NCBI GenBank assembly: GCA_024195265.1
Contig: JAJLRJ010000008.1
Span: forward strand, 42,701,873 to 42,765,872
DNA: 64,000 bases
Direction of reading: 5' to 3'
Source: Dendrophyllia cribrosa
Lineage: Eukaryota > Cnidaria > Anthozoa > Scleractinia > Dendrophylliidae
The position numbers and the translations under genes were made by a program. How positions within the stretch are numbered: position 1 is the stretch's first letter; every line of letters starts with the position of its first letter. Of this stretch, positions 9,741 to 22,528 are shown piece after piece. Under the pieces are notes generated by a model. The model searched no databases and was not told where the DNA came from. It saw nothing but the letters and a program-made list of their open reading frames with translations.

Positions 9741-9957
9741 AAATTGTATATTTCCAATATTTCGTCAGGCACGGCCTGACTTCTTCAGGGTACTGATTAT
9801 AGGCAACATCGTTACAATTCAAATAACCAAGAAACAATGGAATATAAGGTTACAAGCAAAAACGTAACCTTATTAACCATTGTTTCTTGGTTATTTGAAT
9901 TGTAACGATGTTGCCTATAATCAGTACCCTGAAGAAATCAGACCGTGCCTGACGAAA
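9741..9957. repeat. near-perfect hairpin, PLE-type pLTR with hammerhead-like core
   Basis: The arm 9760-9840 pairs with 9880-9957 almost exactly, around a small loop that itself contains GTTAC/GTAAC complementarity. On the minus strand CCTGAAGA, a seven-base-pair stem (GTCAGGC/GCCTGAC), GAAA and then an ATATT/AATAT stem follow hammerhead order. The outer stem I is not convincing. Its position upstream of the 8885-9510 relic fits an inverted 5' pLTR pair. Confidence 0.5.
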
Positions 9958-10719
9958 CCGTGGACAGCTGTTTTTAATAGACCTCATTGGTTGCGTCTCG
10001 TCAGCACGGTGCAGCGGCAAAAAAAAAGATAGAAAAACTAGCGCGAACGCCAATTCTCTACCAAATCGCACGTGGTGATGACCACAGATGAGCTCAAATT
10101 CAAAAGTTTGCCAATTGACCAAACATTTTAGCCGAGAAGGTAAAAAAAGCTCATTATATAACGTTTGGAACTCTTCCATAGCAACCACCTTGTAGTTAAG
10201 TTTCTCCCTCCTTAATTTGCAAACACCTAAGCGGGGAAGAGCGAGGAGTGGGATCGAACGAGGAGGTAGACTGGTTTCTACTGATCCTTGTCAATGATTG
10301 GTGGTTTTTGGTCACATGACTGCAGCGCGCAATTTTTGGCCTGAATCACAAAATCAACATGGCGGCCTGGAAAGCACACCAGTTCAACATCAAATGATAA
10401 AACCCTGAAGAATACTTAACTGCCTAAAAAGTTGAAATTGGAGAGCTCAAAGCCGATGAAATCTTCCTTCAAAAATACTTTTTGTGTCACCACAAGTTTT
10501 CTGTTGAATAGCACGGCCGTCTGTCATGACAACAACTTTGGGAGATTGAGTTCACTCAGCGACAGCAGCAACTGAGCCAAGGATGTTTTAGCTTTTTCAA
10601 GGACTACGGGAACCAACACGGTAAAGTAAACTTCATTTCTTATTCCTGCGCAAGCTACATCTTTATATAAAAAGTAGTACATCTTTTATATTATTGTACA
10701 TCTACTATGTACATCATCA

Positions 10720-12270
10720 TACAGACACGGTATCATGTCATATCAAAATTCAGAAGCATAAAAAAAACAGATTTCATTTCCAAAATGTTGATGTAATTGT
10801 AGAGAGTTTAAAACTACACATCTGGGCCAAATTTTGAAGCGCAAGAGCATTTCGTTCAAGAGTTATGCGCCGATCAATTCGAAACATCAACATCCCCCCC
10901 CCGGGCAATGCCCCGGGCATTTGAACTTTTGAAGATCGACTTGTTCAAATTCCCGCCCCGTTGGGCCAAAATTGCATTCAAATACCCCACCCTAGCACTG
11001 GATTTGACTGTCAAATGCCCCTCCTAACGATAAAATGTTTTTAGTGAGATTAAAAAATACACTTTGCATTCACTTTTTCTGATTTATTCTAGCTATTGTT
11101 TTCCTCGAGAATATACTCAACTGAACCGCGTATACTTTGCAACTGATATTTCACGGCACTCCTGTGGCATACCTGTGGTTCACGGTCTTGGGGATTTACT
11201 TTTCGATATTTTTTTATTTGAGTAATTTCTCGTGTTATCAACAAATATTGCAAAAATATTTAGCAACGTGGTTGATTCATTTTTGGAAGCGTTAATTTCC
11301 ACGAGGTGAAAATTTATTATTCTAAACGCGTTTTATATCAACTGACAAATGTTTCCTTAAAGAATTTTCTGTTTGAGAGAGTTCATTTTGCAGTGTTTTT
11401 TTCTTTCAATCAATGGCCGTTTAAAATCTGCGTACATTTAATAGACTGGCACAGGACTGGCAATGCAGTCAGCCATTTTGACTTCGAAATCTAAAACGCG
11501 TTGAATGGCAGTTGAATTTAACTTTTCATACAAACCTTCAAAAACACTGCAAAGCTTTGTCAGCCCATTTTACTAGCCATTCACTAACAAAAACGATATT
11601 TTCCCCTTTAAATTGCTCCATGTTGAATCTGAACTGCTACTGCATGTGTTTGATAGGCGCCGGCCAAAAAAATATATTTTGAACACTTCCGGTTCAAATT
11701 CCCGACCCCACCCAGGCAAAGTCAAATTCCCCACCCCTGGGATGGCCTTTCACATCAAATTCCCGACTCCCCGGGCACAGAAAATGTTCAAATACCCGGG
11801 GCTTGCCCGGGGGGGGGGGATGTTGATGTTTCGAATTGATCGGCGCATTATAGGCTAACAAGTATAGAGTGTTTTCACATGACGTCATAAAAATTAAAAA
11901 ATCTAAAGTATACATCCTACAAAGCTGTTTCTAACATGGTATGTGGATACCAGTGTTATAATCTTTCACCAAAAGTTTTAGGTTTTAACGATGTTTCGTT
12001 TTCGATTTATAAAGGTTTTAAATGTGTCCCGCTGTTTCAGATAAGCCGTGAAAATAAACAAAATTGAACTAGTTGAAAGTTATTAATGAATTATAGATGC
12101 CATACATTTCTTACTAAAAATGTCTATACTTATTCGCCTATAACTCTTGAATGAAATGCTCTTGCGCTTCAAAATTTGGCCCAGATGTGTAGTTTTAAAC
12201 TTTCTACAATTCCATAAACATTTTAGTATCGAAAACTGCTTTTGAATTTTGATATGACGTCAGTGAAAAC
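10720..12270. mobile_element. nested inverted-repeat element
   Basis: Outer arms (about 10728-10880 and 12110-12270) are inverted copies containing GTTTAAAACTACACATCTGG. Inner arms (10880-10925 and 11790-11860) are inverted copies around CATCAACATCCCCCC and CCCGGGC. The interior repeats the phrase CAAATTCCCG several times. No transposase is visible. The structure reads as one non-autonomous element or one nested in another. An unrecognised 62-codon ORF at 11306-11494 lies inside. Confidence 0.55.
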
Positions 12271-12687
12271 ACTCTGTTAGACATTTTCAGTAAAAGTGTA
12301 TATGGAGCAGCCATCTTGCTGTACCACTTTGCTGTACACTGACGTGGCAGTCAAACTTCAAAGTCATGATTACGCAAAAAAATTAAAAAAAAAAGTTATA
12401 TTGTATTGGCTTATAAGCATCTATAATGCAAAAATAACTTTCAACTGCTTCAATTTTGTTTATTTTCGACAGCTTTGTAGGACATAAAGTTTAGATTGTT
12501 GAATTTTTATGCCATCATGTGCAAGCCAAGAATAGTTGTCCAACTGACCAATTTCTTGTGTGACCAAAAGCTTTTGTCTCACACAGTTTCAGTTAAAACT
12601 AAGGTTACAAAATTTTGTAGGTGGCATTTGTATGACTGTGGACTGCTCAGTTTAACTGTTCAGTTTATCCATGTGGACATGAAACTT

Positions 12688-13010
12688 CCGGGGGGGGGGG
12701 GGGGGGTATTCAGGTATATTTTGTATTTTGGGTGGGTATGTGCCGCCCGGGTCTCCAAATTTGGACCCCGTTTTAGATAGAATTTGCACTCAAAATGATA
12801 CCCCCTTCCAGAAATAGGTCAATTTTTAATACCCCGTTCTAGAAAAAAATGGCTGCTGATAATCTGAAGCTTTCGTGCGTTCAAAATATACCCCGTTCTA
12901 GGAAACGTCTCTAAAATGGATACCCCGTTCTAGATCAGGAGTACCAAAATCACGACCCCGTTGGGAGGCACATACCCGTATAGGTATTTTGGGGGAGTAC
13001 CCACCCTTGC
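12688..13010. repeat. poly-G run and ACCCCGTTCTAG short repeats
   Basis: A run of about 19 G is followed by four or more imperfect copies of a unit containing ATACCCCGTTCTAG and by inverted GGTATGTGCC/GGCACATACC ends. It is a small non-coding repeat. Confidence 0.5.
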
Positions 13011-14181
13011 GTCCCATGGGAATGGAAGTGATTTTGGCAAGATTTCCATACAGCCCCAAACCCATACATTAATATCATGCATGTGCACATTTTAACCCTT
13101 TCACTCCCAGAGTCAATTATGGAGACATGTAGTGTGGTTCTAACTTTTGAGTCTGTGGACGAAATCCTATGATGTGACCAAAGGAGGATTTTTCAGGTAT
13201 CCCATGATGCAATGCGAATGAACTATATTATCAACTGAAATTGCTTGACCAGCCATTTGCCATGGAGTTGCTCGAATAGAGCGCATCGTCCACTGCGTAC
13301 ATTTTAGCAGTCAGACATATATCACATCGTCCGATCTGGCTTGTTGTACATGTAGGTTCCTAACAGTATTTAGTACACGTTTGCTTACCAAAAAAGTAAA
13401 GAGAGCGGTGACTTTGTCTATTTCTGAACACTGACAAATTGAAAGGCATCGATGACAATTAAGACTTCAATTTCCTGATTTCTGGCAGATGAAAAAATAT
13501 TTCCATATTCCATCACTTGTAAAAACATAAACATCAAGCGATTTATTAGCTTTGAACCGAAGGAAAGTGTCAAACGATCATATGATATGATCAAACTTAC
13601 AACAGGAAGCTGCAATTGCACTAAATATGATATTTCCTTCGACTGTAAAAACTTAAGCAAAGAATCTACGCGATCGAAGTGAATTTCAACAACGTTTAGG
13701 CGCCGATTTTGACCAAAATTCAACGGTCATAAATTCCTACAAAACGTGGGGACTTTAGGGGACCTTGTACTGCATTTAAAAGAGTCACTCTCCGGGCACT
13801 ATCAGGCGTAATTATAATATGCTAGTCCCCAGGAATAAAAAACGAAACACGGCAAAACAGATCAAGGGTTTAAACGCAGCAAAGAATCGAAGCATATCAG
13901 CCATGCGTGCCATTCGAAACAAAGACAAATATTGCGATACATAGGCAAATAGGCACGGATTAATGTACATAGAAACCAAATAATGATTTCATTCACCTTT
14001 TATCGCGTTGGAAACGAAGAAAAAGTCTCGCAAAGAACAGTAAACTTTCACCACATGTACTCGCCATCGCAGGAAATTTGACACATCAGGATCGATAAAT
14101 ATTGTTTCATGCAGTGTTCTAAAGGCATTCTATTGTTTCGGCTTTTGTTTCAGTGTATGCATTATACCGGGTTGAAAACTT
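13011..14181. other. stretch without recognised genes
   Basis: No supported coding region was found. The segment near 13120-13170 (GTCTGTGGACGAAATCCTATG) resembles the one near 32161 (GTCCGTGGATAAAATCCTA), so part of it is a dispersed repeat. Confidence 0.4.
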
Positions 14182-14398
14182 AGGGCGCTTACCATTTGTC
14201 AGAACTGGCCGGCCGGACCACTCAATTCTTCGTAAATATTATTACATTATTTGCTAAAACTCGTCGGCCAGACTGGTAAATTTGAAAATAGTATGCACCC
14301 TTTTGATGGACCTGTAGGAACAAGCCTTCAAAAAGATGCATTCTAGTTACAAACGGACAGGTCTGGCCAGCCAGTTCTGACAAATGGTAAGCGCCCTT
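14182..14398. mobile_element. 217-bp MITE
   Basis: AGGGCGCTTACCATTTGTC at the left end is the exact inverse of the right end, and the arms continue through AGAACTGGC. There is no ORF. It is a non-autonomous DNA transposon of unassigned superfamily. Confidence 0.7.
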
Positions 14399-14536
14399 AG
14401 AGTTGGCAGCACACTCCATTTGGGCCAGTGAATTTCAGGACTACACCAAAAAATGTACAATATTTGTACTTACCCAAGAAGATTTGCCACTCACCTGTGT
14501 GAGTGGGCGAGTGCTAATTTCCATCCCTGCATTTTT

Positions 14537-15390
14537 AGAATCACCACCTTCCGGAACAGCGAAAAAGCTTGCCAACGTCAGCATGACCTTTCTTTTCAGC
14601 AATTTGTCAAAAAAACCTGTTCAAACCAGCAGTCACCAAATGCAGAAAGGTTCATTGGCGCTGACGAGGCTCAAGATCTTCTATTTTGGGCCATGCATTG
14701 CGTGTGGACCAACTGTGATATTTGCAAGTCTTTCCAAGCTTGCAAATTGTTTCCAATATTGTTTCCTAAGTTTCATAAGCACCCTACATGTATACTCAAA
14801 CCCGTGAATTATTTTTCTTATAAAGGGAAATAAAGAGAGCCTATTTATTTATAAGCTCAGTGGTTTTTTTTGGGCTTCCTTGCTACTAACTTTTATATTT
14901 ATGTACTGTAACTGTTTTCAATATAGGACAATAAATTTGAACTTGGATTACAGATGTTTGAAAGAAAGATATGTTGTGCCATTGTACAATGAAATACCTT
15001 TAGTGGTCCGAAATCTCTCTTAAAAGGCGATATTGGCTCTTCGACCTATGTTCATCTCGAAGAGTAGTCTGCACAACGTGCTGGGCAATAAACTTGAACT
15101 TGGATTACAGATGTTTGAAAGAAAGATATGTTGTGCCATTGTACGATGAAATACCTTTAGTGGTCCGAAATCTCTCTCAAAAGGAGATATTGGCTCTTCG
15201 ACCTGTAGATGTTCATCTCGAAGAGTAGTCTGCATAACATGCTGGCTATCGACAGAAGGGTGGAATGTTTCGCTTGACGTGGAGTGAAGTCTCTGTAGCA
15301 GAAAAAAAAGCGGCTCTAGTCTACCTCGTGATTCATGTGTAAAATGCCAATCAGCATATGATTATCATCTGGCTAACCGCGAGAGTGCAT
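14537..15390. repeat. dispersed repeat R1, copy A
   Basis: From AATCACCACCTTCC onward this segment matches 22423-22528 and then 24315-24730. Inside it, about 14944-15060 is directly repeated at 15103-15240 (GGATTACAGATGTTTGAAAG). The continuous ORFs that cross it have no recognisable domain. Confidence 0.6.
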
Positions 15391-15860
15391 ATTGGACATA
15401 ATTATTGCCATCTTACAAATTGAAATGAATCGATGATGATAAGGCCAATTCTCTCTCCGCTATGAATGAAGTGTACTTGTTGCAGGTAAAATTTGTTCTC
15501 AGGTTAGATCAGTATTCAATATAGGTTATGTGTACCCAGTATTCTATCTAGATGTAAGCTAACCTCTACCCCAGTACAAAGCTAAACCTAGCTAAATCTA
15601 GCACAAAGCTAACCATCACACCACTGGCTTCATGTTTCTTTGTGCTAAGGTTGATGGTTAGCTTTGTGTTAGGGTTGGGATAGTTTACCTAGATTGAATA
15701 CTGGGTACACATTTAACCTATATTGAATACTGATCTAACCTGAGAACAAATTTTACCGGCAACACATACGCTTCATCCATAGCGAACAGAGAATTGGCCT
15801 TATCATTGTCGTTTCATCGACTCCTTTCAATTTGTATGATGGAAATAATTATGTCCAAAT
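15391..15860. mobile_element. inverted-repeat MITE inside R1
   Basis: Arms of about 200 bases (ATTGGACATAATTATTGCC at the left, its inverse near 15845) enclose a short centre with repeated AGCTAACC words. A partial copy lies at about 24760-25500, in the same position relative to R1. Confidence 0.65.
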
Positions 15861-16336
15861 ATGTTGAGAATTGTCTGTGGCCTGATCTTTATCCTGTGCA
15901 TGCCTGATGCGAAACTGGACTAGACGGCAGAATGAGTTGCCTCAGTTCAAAAGTAGTATTTATGAAGAAAGTGACATCATCAATCGCCGACTATAGTCTG
16001 AGCTTCGAGTTGCTTCACTTACATTATGATCTCTGGTTGTTCAAGATGGTATCCAGAGCAGTAAATGTTGGAAGAAATTGCTTTTGTTCGCTTGCCAAAT
16101 CCCTCGAGAGCGTCAGTTTGGGCCACCATCAGTCCTTTTGAATGGTCCTTCCCATTTCCACCTTGGATGGACCAGCTCAGGAAATGGTCGCACCCAACTA
16201 GGCACATTCAAGTCCTGGAGCAGATTTGGAGAGGATATCTTAGAGGTACCAATATGAAAACCCGGTCGAATCAGATTTTTAATTACAACCAATTAACAGG
16301 CTACCGAAATATTAACATTCTTTAATTTCTACAGGT

Positions 16337-17201
16337 TTGAATTTCAATGGGTACTGTTCATCTTTACATGCTGGTGTTCCTGAAAGACATGAAGTATACT
16401 GCCATTTAAATACCATTCGTGCAGACATCCCTTGGTCAGAGCCCCAGCTGGCCCACCTCGTTAACGAGTTGCAGCCCTCAGACAAGGGATGTCTTCCTCT
16501 TCATGAAGATCTGTCAGAGTTGACTGTCGAAAATGACAAACCCTGCCGCATCCTCTTTCATCCAGCAGAAGCTTTCGCCAAAACGTTTTGGGCTTACATC
16601 TGTACCATGATTCCCGCTTTCAAATGCCAAATAGACATCCAAACAGCTGATGGCAATGCAATGCTACTTCACTATATGACGTTGAATGTGGCCAAGTGTC
16701 ATGACAACCAAATGACGGATATACGCTGTACAGCCAACACGTCAAACCGTTTTAAGCTGGTTATAGGTATCTTCAAATGATCACCCCCTTGGAGCCGGAA
16801 ATGTTCATGGCCTTAACCGCAAAGCAGATTGCATACACTAACAGCAGGACCAAAAAGATCACTTGCCCAAATCCAGATGGTTTACAAAGTATGATGGCAC
16901 ATGAGCATTATAAAAGAAGAAAGCAAGAAGAACAAAACCTCTCTTTTTTACAATGGCTTAGAAATCCGGAGCGATACAAAGCTGGTGAAACTCTCGGGGT
17001 CTGAAGATGAGGACACCGACTAACAACATCTTCTTCCAAGATCTTCTCCTTCATCTTCCACATCGAGACAAGACAGAATTGTACCATCCTGACTATGATC
17101 GCATGCCCCAACAATTTCGCCACTTTGCTGCAGCTTAAGGCCAAAAGCCTGTGTGGCACGATCTTAAGGCGGAAGAGAACCTTTTCCAACTGGAAGGTCA
17201 C
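16337..17201 (+). pseudogene. decayed ORF, possibly Helitron-type
   Basis: A 147-codon ORF (16337-16780) is followed at once by another (16777-17004) and, beyond stops, by an open frame to about 17230. The second contains PLEPEMFMALTAKQIAYTNS and NLSFLQWLR; the third reads FFQDLLLHLPHRDKTELYHP and RMPQQFRHFAAA. This order (a paired 'LEPEM', a 'FLQWLR' phrase, then a 'hhPhR...hP...hP' phrase) reminds me of the region upstream of the helicase in Helitron RepHel proteins. No Rep HUH motif or helicase Walker motif is visible, so the assignment is tentative. It is clearly non-functional. Confidence 0.35.
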
Positions 17202-17229
17202 AAGACGTATTTCGCGCTGAATGTCTTCA

Positions 17230-18594
17230 GGTGATTATATTTATAAACCTTGTGGTAATGGTCATTTATAGAAAGCTAAATGAGTAGTAATTAAGTCAAT
17301 TAAATTTACTCTTTTAATTCATGATCATTGTTTTATGTTTTTTCAGTTCCTTTTATTCAAGTGAACTTCTTCAACTTTTCAAAACAGTGACTTTTTTTGT
17401 CATACACTTGACAACATAGCCAAGCTGCACAACTCAGAAAATGAGCTGTGTTTCCTCGTCACAAATGGACACCCCAGGGGAACTCACATATAAAAATGAT
17501 GAGTGTGCTCGTCAGAAATTTTCGAAAAACACCCTAAAAGGTACTTGAATCTCGACAAGTACTGCCGTCATTTTTATATGGGAGTCCCCCTCCGAGATTT
17601 TGAAGTGTTTTGGAGATTTGAGAGTAGATAAATTAATAGGTGGCGCAGCAGATGTATGTGGGGATCATGGGTGTCATTGATTCTTGCTGCGTAGGCTAAT
17701 AAATTGGTTGGAAGGTTGTTTATGTAAAGGGTATTTGCTGTTTATAATAGTAATTTGATGGAATCATGAAACAATCTTTGAATTGATTAAGGGTTCTTGG
17801 CTTGCTTTTTATTGAGCAAGAAGCTGTACACAGCTTGAATCGTACATGGCTTTAACCCATTGCAGTATCGATTTCCGAGTGTTTTGAGTGCTTTTACGGA
17901 GAAACAAAATTATGTCTGAAAAGTAACACTACATTCAGTAGCTGACACAATCGCTAACTGAAATGCAAAGTTATATAAAACACAAATCATGTAAATCAAA
18001 CCTACGTACGATTCAAGTCACGTAATGACCTAATGTGTGAAATTTCCGGTTGACCTTGACAGTCTCAAGCATTGCATGTCAGAAGAATGTTCTTTTTTCA
18101 AACTCATATTTTCAAACGCACATGGTTCACCATTCAAATCCTTTCAATAAGAATTTTTTTTTACCAAGTTATACAATTTAAAAGAAGTACTGAACAAAGT
18201 GCCATTAATAAAACAGGTTCAAAAGAATCGGTGATGAAATTAGTAAGATAAGAAATTAAACCTTGAATGCTATTTTTGGAATGCAATACAAAATACAATT
18301 TTGTCAGCTCTACCTACATATTGAAACCACTTAAAATAAGAAGCTGTATACAGCTTGAACTCGTAGCATCCTTATTAAACCAAGTGCATTATTTTTTTGC
18401 ACTTTATTAGTGTTAATAACTCTTTACAATCTACAAAATACATAAATATAACAGAAACTTTACATGAAACTAACAATACAAGGCTACAACTTAAAACAAG
18501 CTATTTGGATATACTTATTTATTACATATTATAGTTCTAAAACACAGATACACAGCAAGCACAGGAGAACAAAGAACAAGTACGGGGTTGAGAT
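17230..18594. repeat. AT-rich stretch with dispersed direct repeats
   Basis: No gene is recognised. Segments around 17810-17950 and 18230-18400 are direct, diverged versions of 18660-18895, sharing the palindrome AAGCTGTACACAGCTT (or AAGCTGTATACAGCTT) and the wording TGCTTTTACGGA and CCTTGAATGCTATTTTTGG. Confidence 0.5.
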
Positions 18595-21500
18595 AAAAAT
18601 GTTCGCTTACAGAGCAATCTTTACTTTTGTATGATATTTGCGTCTATTAAGGGCTTCCATTTATGGTATAAGTAAGATAAGAAATTAAACCTTGAATGCT
18701 ATTTTTGGAATGCAATACTAAATACAATTTTGTCAGCTTTACCTACATATTGAAACCACTTAAAATAAGAAGCTGTACACAGCTTGAACTCATGGCATCC
18801 TTATTAAACAAAGTGCATTATTAATTTTAGTGCTTTAAGTGCTTTTACGGAAAAACATAAAATTATATCCGAAAGGTAAGACTACATTCAGTAGCGGGTT
18901 GTATCGAAAACTAAGACCCACGAAAACGAAGACCTAAGACCTAAGACCTAAAACTAAGACCTAAAACTAAGACCTAAAACTAAGACCCCCTATAATTTAC
19001 CTTTTTTACCAGGGTCTTAGTTTTCGTTTTTTCGAAAACTAAGACCTAAAACTAAGACCCCCTTTTATTTCTTTAAAGGCCGTTTTTTTCTTTTTCCAAA
19101 GCCAATTTACTGTAAGACAATAAACAAAAACCAGATGCGAAGTCTTTGGCAAAGTCATTTTGACACTGCTTACCAGGGTCTTAGTTTTCGTTTTTTCGAA
19201 AACTAAGACCTAAAACTAAGACCCCCTTTTATTTCTTTAAAGGCCGTTTTTTTCTTTTTCCAAAGCCAATTTACTGTAAGACAATAAACAAAAACCAGAT
19301 GCGAAGTCTTTGGCAAAGTCATTTTGACACTGCTTACCAGGGTCTTAGTTTTCGTTTTTTCGAAAACTAAGACCTAAAACTAAGACCCCCTTTTATTTCT
19401 TTAAAGGCCGTTTTTTTCTTTTTCCAAAGCCAATTTTGTTATTTCAATCCGTTATTCAGTATAAGACAACAATCAAAAACCAGAGCACGAGGGTCTACGC
19501 GAAGTCTATGGCAAAAGTCACTAAAGTCATTTTGACTAAGGCCTTTTATTTCTTTAAAGGCCGTTTTTTCTTTTTCCAAAGCCAATTTTGTTATTTCAAT
19601 CCGTTATTTACTGTAAGACAATAAACAAAAACCAGATGCGAAGTCTATGGCAAAGTCATTTTGACACTGCTTACCAGGGTCTTAGTTTTCGTTTTTTCGA
19701 AAACTAAGACCCCCTTTTATTTCTTTAAAGGCCGTTTTGTCAGTTCACTTGAAATGGAAGCGGCCACAGTCGATGAAAACACTGCTCAAAAGAAGCGATA
19801 TTCATGTCACTATGATCGCACAATAAACAGAAAACCCTGGTTAGCTTGTAGGTTGAATGCCATGAAACAACTTGCGAGCAAAGATTCGCGCAAAGTATGG
19901 AAATCTGAAATATGATTGATTGATTGACCTGACTTCCGTTTGCGGTTTCATATTTTTGGTAATTTTGGCATCGGCTAAATTTTGTTTTTTACTCTAGTGC
20001 GACCTGGCTCTTATGCAAACAAAGTCGAGAATTACTTGTCTAGTACTTTTTCGTTTAGCCTGCGCAGCAAACGTTTCCGCGCATAAAACCCAACAGAAGC
20101 CCTTGCTATGCAGGCCAGGCTATTTTTGGCGTCCAGAACTCAAAAATAAATTTGGGTGTAAGGGGTGTTAATGCTGTTATAGAAGTTCATTTTTTCTGTT
20201 TTTGTTAGTCTGCAAAAAATTACTTGAAAATTATTTCTACCGCTAGAAATAACTGAGGAAAAGTAACGAAGCATACTGGTGCAAAACACACTTCCAGCAC
20301 ACTTCCTTGACATACCATTATTGGACACCGTGTCAACCGGCAATTACTGTTACTGCATGTTAGGCAATTGTTACTGTTAGTAATAGTTACTGTAATAATT
20401 ACTGGTGGAATGAAATAAATCAGTTCAATTCGTGGAGTTTAGACGATGTTCCATGGTGGTGTAATTTACTGTGTTTAATTTATTCTTTTTCCAGGATTTC
20501 AGCGATGGCAATTAAAAATGTTTCCAGGCAGAATTGAAAATAAATATCCTTTCTACCTCTTGGCTTCAATTAAATTTTTCATTTGAGCTAAGTGTCTGCT
20601 CAAGTGGACCTCGAAGATAACATACTCGGGCGAGTCGCCAAGTTATATATTACGTAAGATTAAATTTTGACACATTTCCTTGGGCTTCTCATTCCTTTGA
20701 TTTTCATCCATGTTTTGGGACATATAGTTAATTTAACCCCCCTTCTTTTGAACGCTCGGGGTCTACCCTTGATTGAACCTAGAAGTGAAGCCGTAAAAAT
20801 TGACAGGATCGCGCGTTCTTTAACGGATTGAAATAACAAAATTGGCTTTGGAAAAAGAAAAAACGGCCTTTAAAGAAATAAAAGGCCTTAGTCAAAATGA
20901 CTTTAGTGACTTTTGCCATAGACTTCGCGTAGACCCTCGTGATCTGGTTTTTGATTGTTGTCTTATATTGAATAACGGATTGAAATAACAAAATTGGCTT
21001 TGGAAAAAGAAAAAAACGGCCTTTAAAGAAATAAAAGGGGGTCTTAGTTTTAGGTCTTAGTTTTCGAAAAAACGAAAACTAAGACCCTGGTAAGCAGTGT
21101 CAAAATGACTTTGCCAAAGACTTCGCATCTGGTTTTTGTTTATTGTCTTACAGTAAATAACGGATTGAAATAACAAAATTGGCTTTGGAAAAAGAAAAAA
21201 AACGGCCTTTAAAGAAGTAAAAGTCCTTAGTCAAAATGACTTTAGTGATTTTTGCCATAGACTTCGCGTAGACCCTCGTGCTCTGGTTTTTGATTGTTGT
21301 CTTATACTGAATAACGGATTGAAATAACAAAATTGGCTTTGGAAAAAGAAAAAAACGGCCTTTAAAGAAATAAAAGGGGGTCTTAGTTTTAGGTCTTAGT
21401 TTTCGAAAAAACGAAAACTAAGACCCTGGTAAGCAGTGTCAAAATGACTTTGCCAAAGACTTCGCATCTGGTTTTTGTTTATTGTCTTACAGTAAATTGG

Positions 21501-21996
21501 CTTTGGAAAAAGAAAAAAACGGCCTTTAAAGAAATAAAAGGGGGTCTTAGTTTTAGGTCTTAGTTTTCGAAAAAACGAAAACTAAGACCCTGGTAAAAAA
21601 GGTAAATTATAGGGGGTCTTAGTTTTAGGTCTTAGTTTTAGGTCTTAGGTCTTAGGTCTTCGTTTTCGTGGGTCTTAGTTTTCGATACAACCCGCTACTG
21701 AATGTAGTCTTACCTTTCGGATATAATTTTATGTTTTTCCGTAAAAGCACTTAAAGCACTAAAATTAATAATGCACTTTGTTTAATAAGGATGCCATGAG
21801 TTCAAGCTGTGTACAGCTTCTTATTTTAAGTGGTTTCAATATGAAGGTAAAGCTGACAAAATTGTATTTAGTATTGCATTCCAAAAATAGCATTCAAGGT
21901 TTAATTTCTTATCTTACTTATACCATAAATGGAAGCCCTTAATAGACGCAAATATCATACAAAAGTAAAGATTGCTCTGTAAGCGAACATTTTTAC
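18595..21996. mobile_element. giant inverted-repeat element with tandem units
   Basis: The left arm (18595 to about 19740) is the inverse of the right arm (about 20820-21996), starting with AAAAATGTTCGCTTACAGAG. Each arm contains at least three copies of a 163-base unit (starts at about 19109 and 19272, with a longer variant after 19437) that include GGTCTTAGTTTTCG and the self-complementary TTTTCGAAAA. The centre (19740-20820) has a short open frame, 19754-19915, with no recognised domain. No transposase is seen, so it would be a non-autonomous element or foldback. Confidence 0.7.
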
Positions 21997-22422
21997 TAGG
22001 AAAACTATGCATCCGTCTGTTGTCAAGTGTGTATCTTTGTCAACTTAATCTGCTTCCTTTGAAAAAGTTCAATGAAAACAATATTATGGCTAGAAGGAGT
22101 CAGTTCGCATTCCAAATCATACATACTTAACGACAAGTGAGTGCATCACTTTCGTAAGGAACATGCATGCACACATACAGAACCGTTACACACAAATTTT
22201 GTTGCAGGGAGACCGAGCATGATTAGTTTGTCCAGTATGGAATACATGAATAGGTCTCCAACATTGTGAGAGTTTGATGTGCAAATGCCATTCAGTTTCT
22301 TACGAAACATTGACTATGGTAATAAATGTTGTTAGGCATATGCATGAGCACCAGTCTGAGGTTTTTGGGGAGAGTCGTCAATGCCAGATCATGGGTTCCG
22401 ATGATGCCCGTCGATCAAGACA

Positions 22423-22528
22423 AAATCACCACCTTCCAGAACAGCGAAAAAAACTCACCAACGTCAGCATGACCTTTCTTTTCGGCAATTTGTCGAAGAA
22501 ACCTGTTGAAACCAGCAGTCACCAAATG
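22423..22528. repeat. dispersed repeat R1, copy B left part
   Basis: This matches 14537-14642 and is cut at CACCAAATG, where the element 22529-24314 is inserted. The repeat resumes at 24315. Confidence 0.65.

Noticed and set aside
16019..16325. Overlapping open frames upstream of the possible Helitron relic
   Set aside because: Frames on both strands overlap and none shows a domain.
18900..21720. CRISPR-like regular repeats
   Set aside because: The units are long, adjoin without unique spacers and are mirrored in a palindrome in an animal genome.
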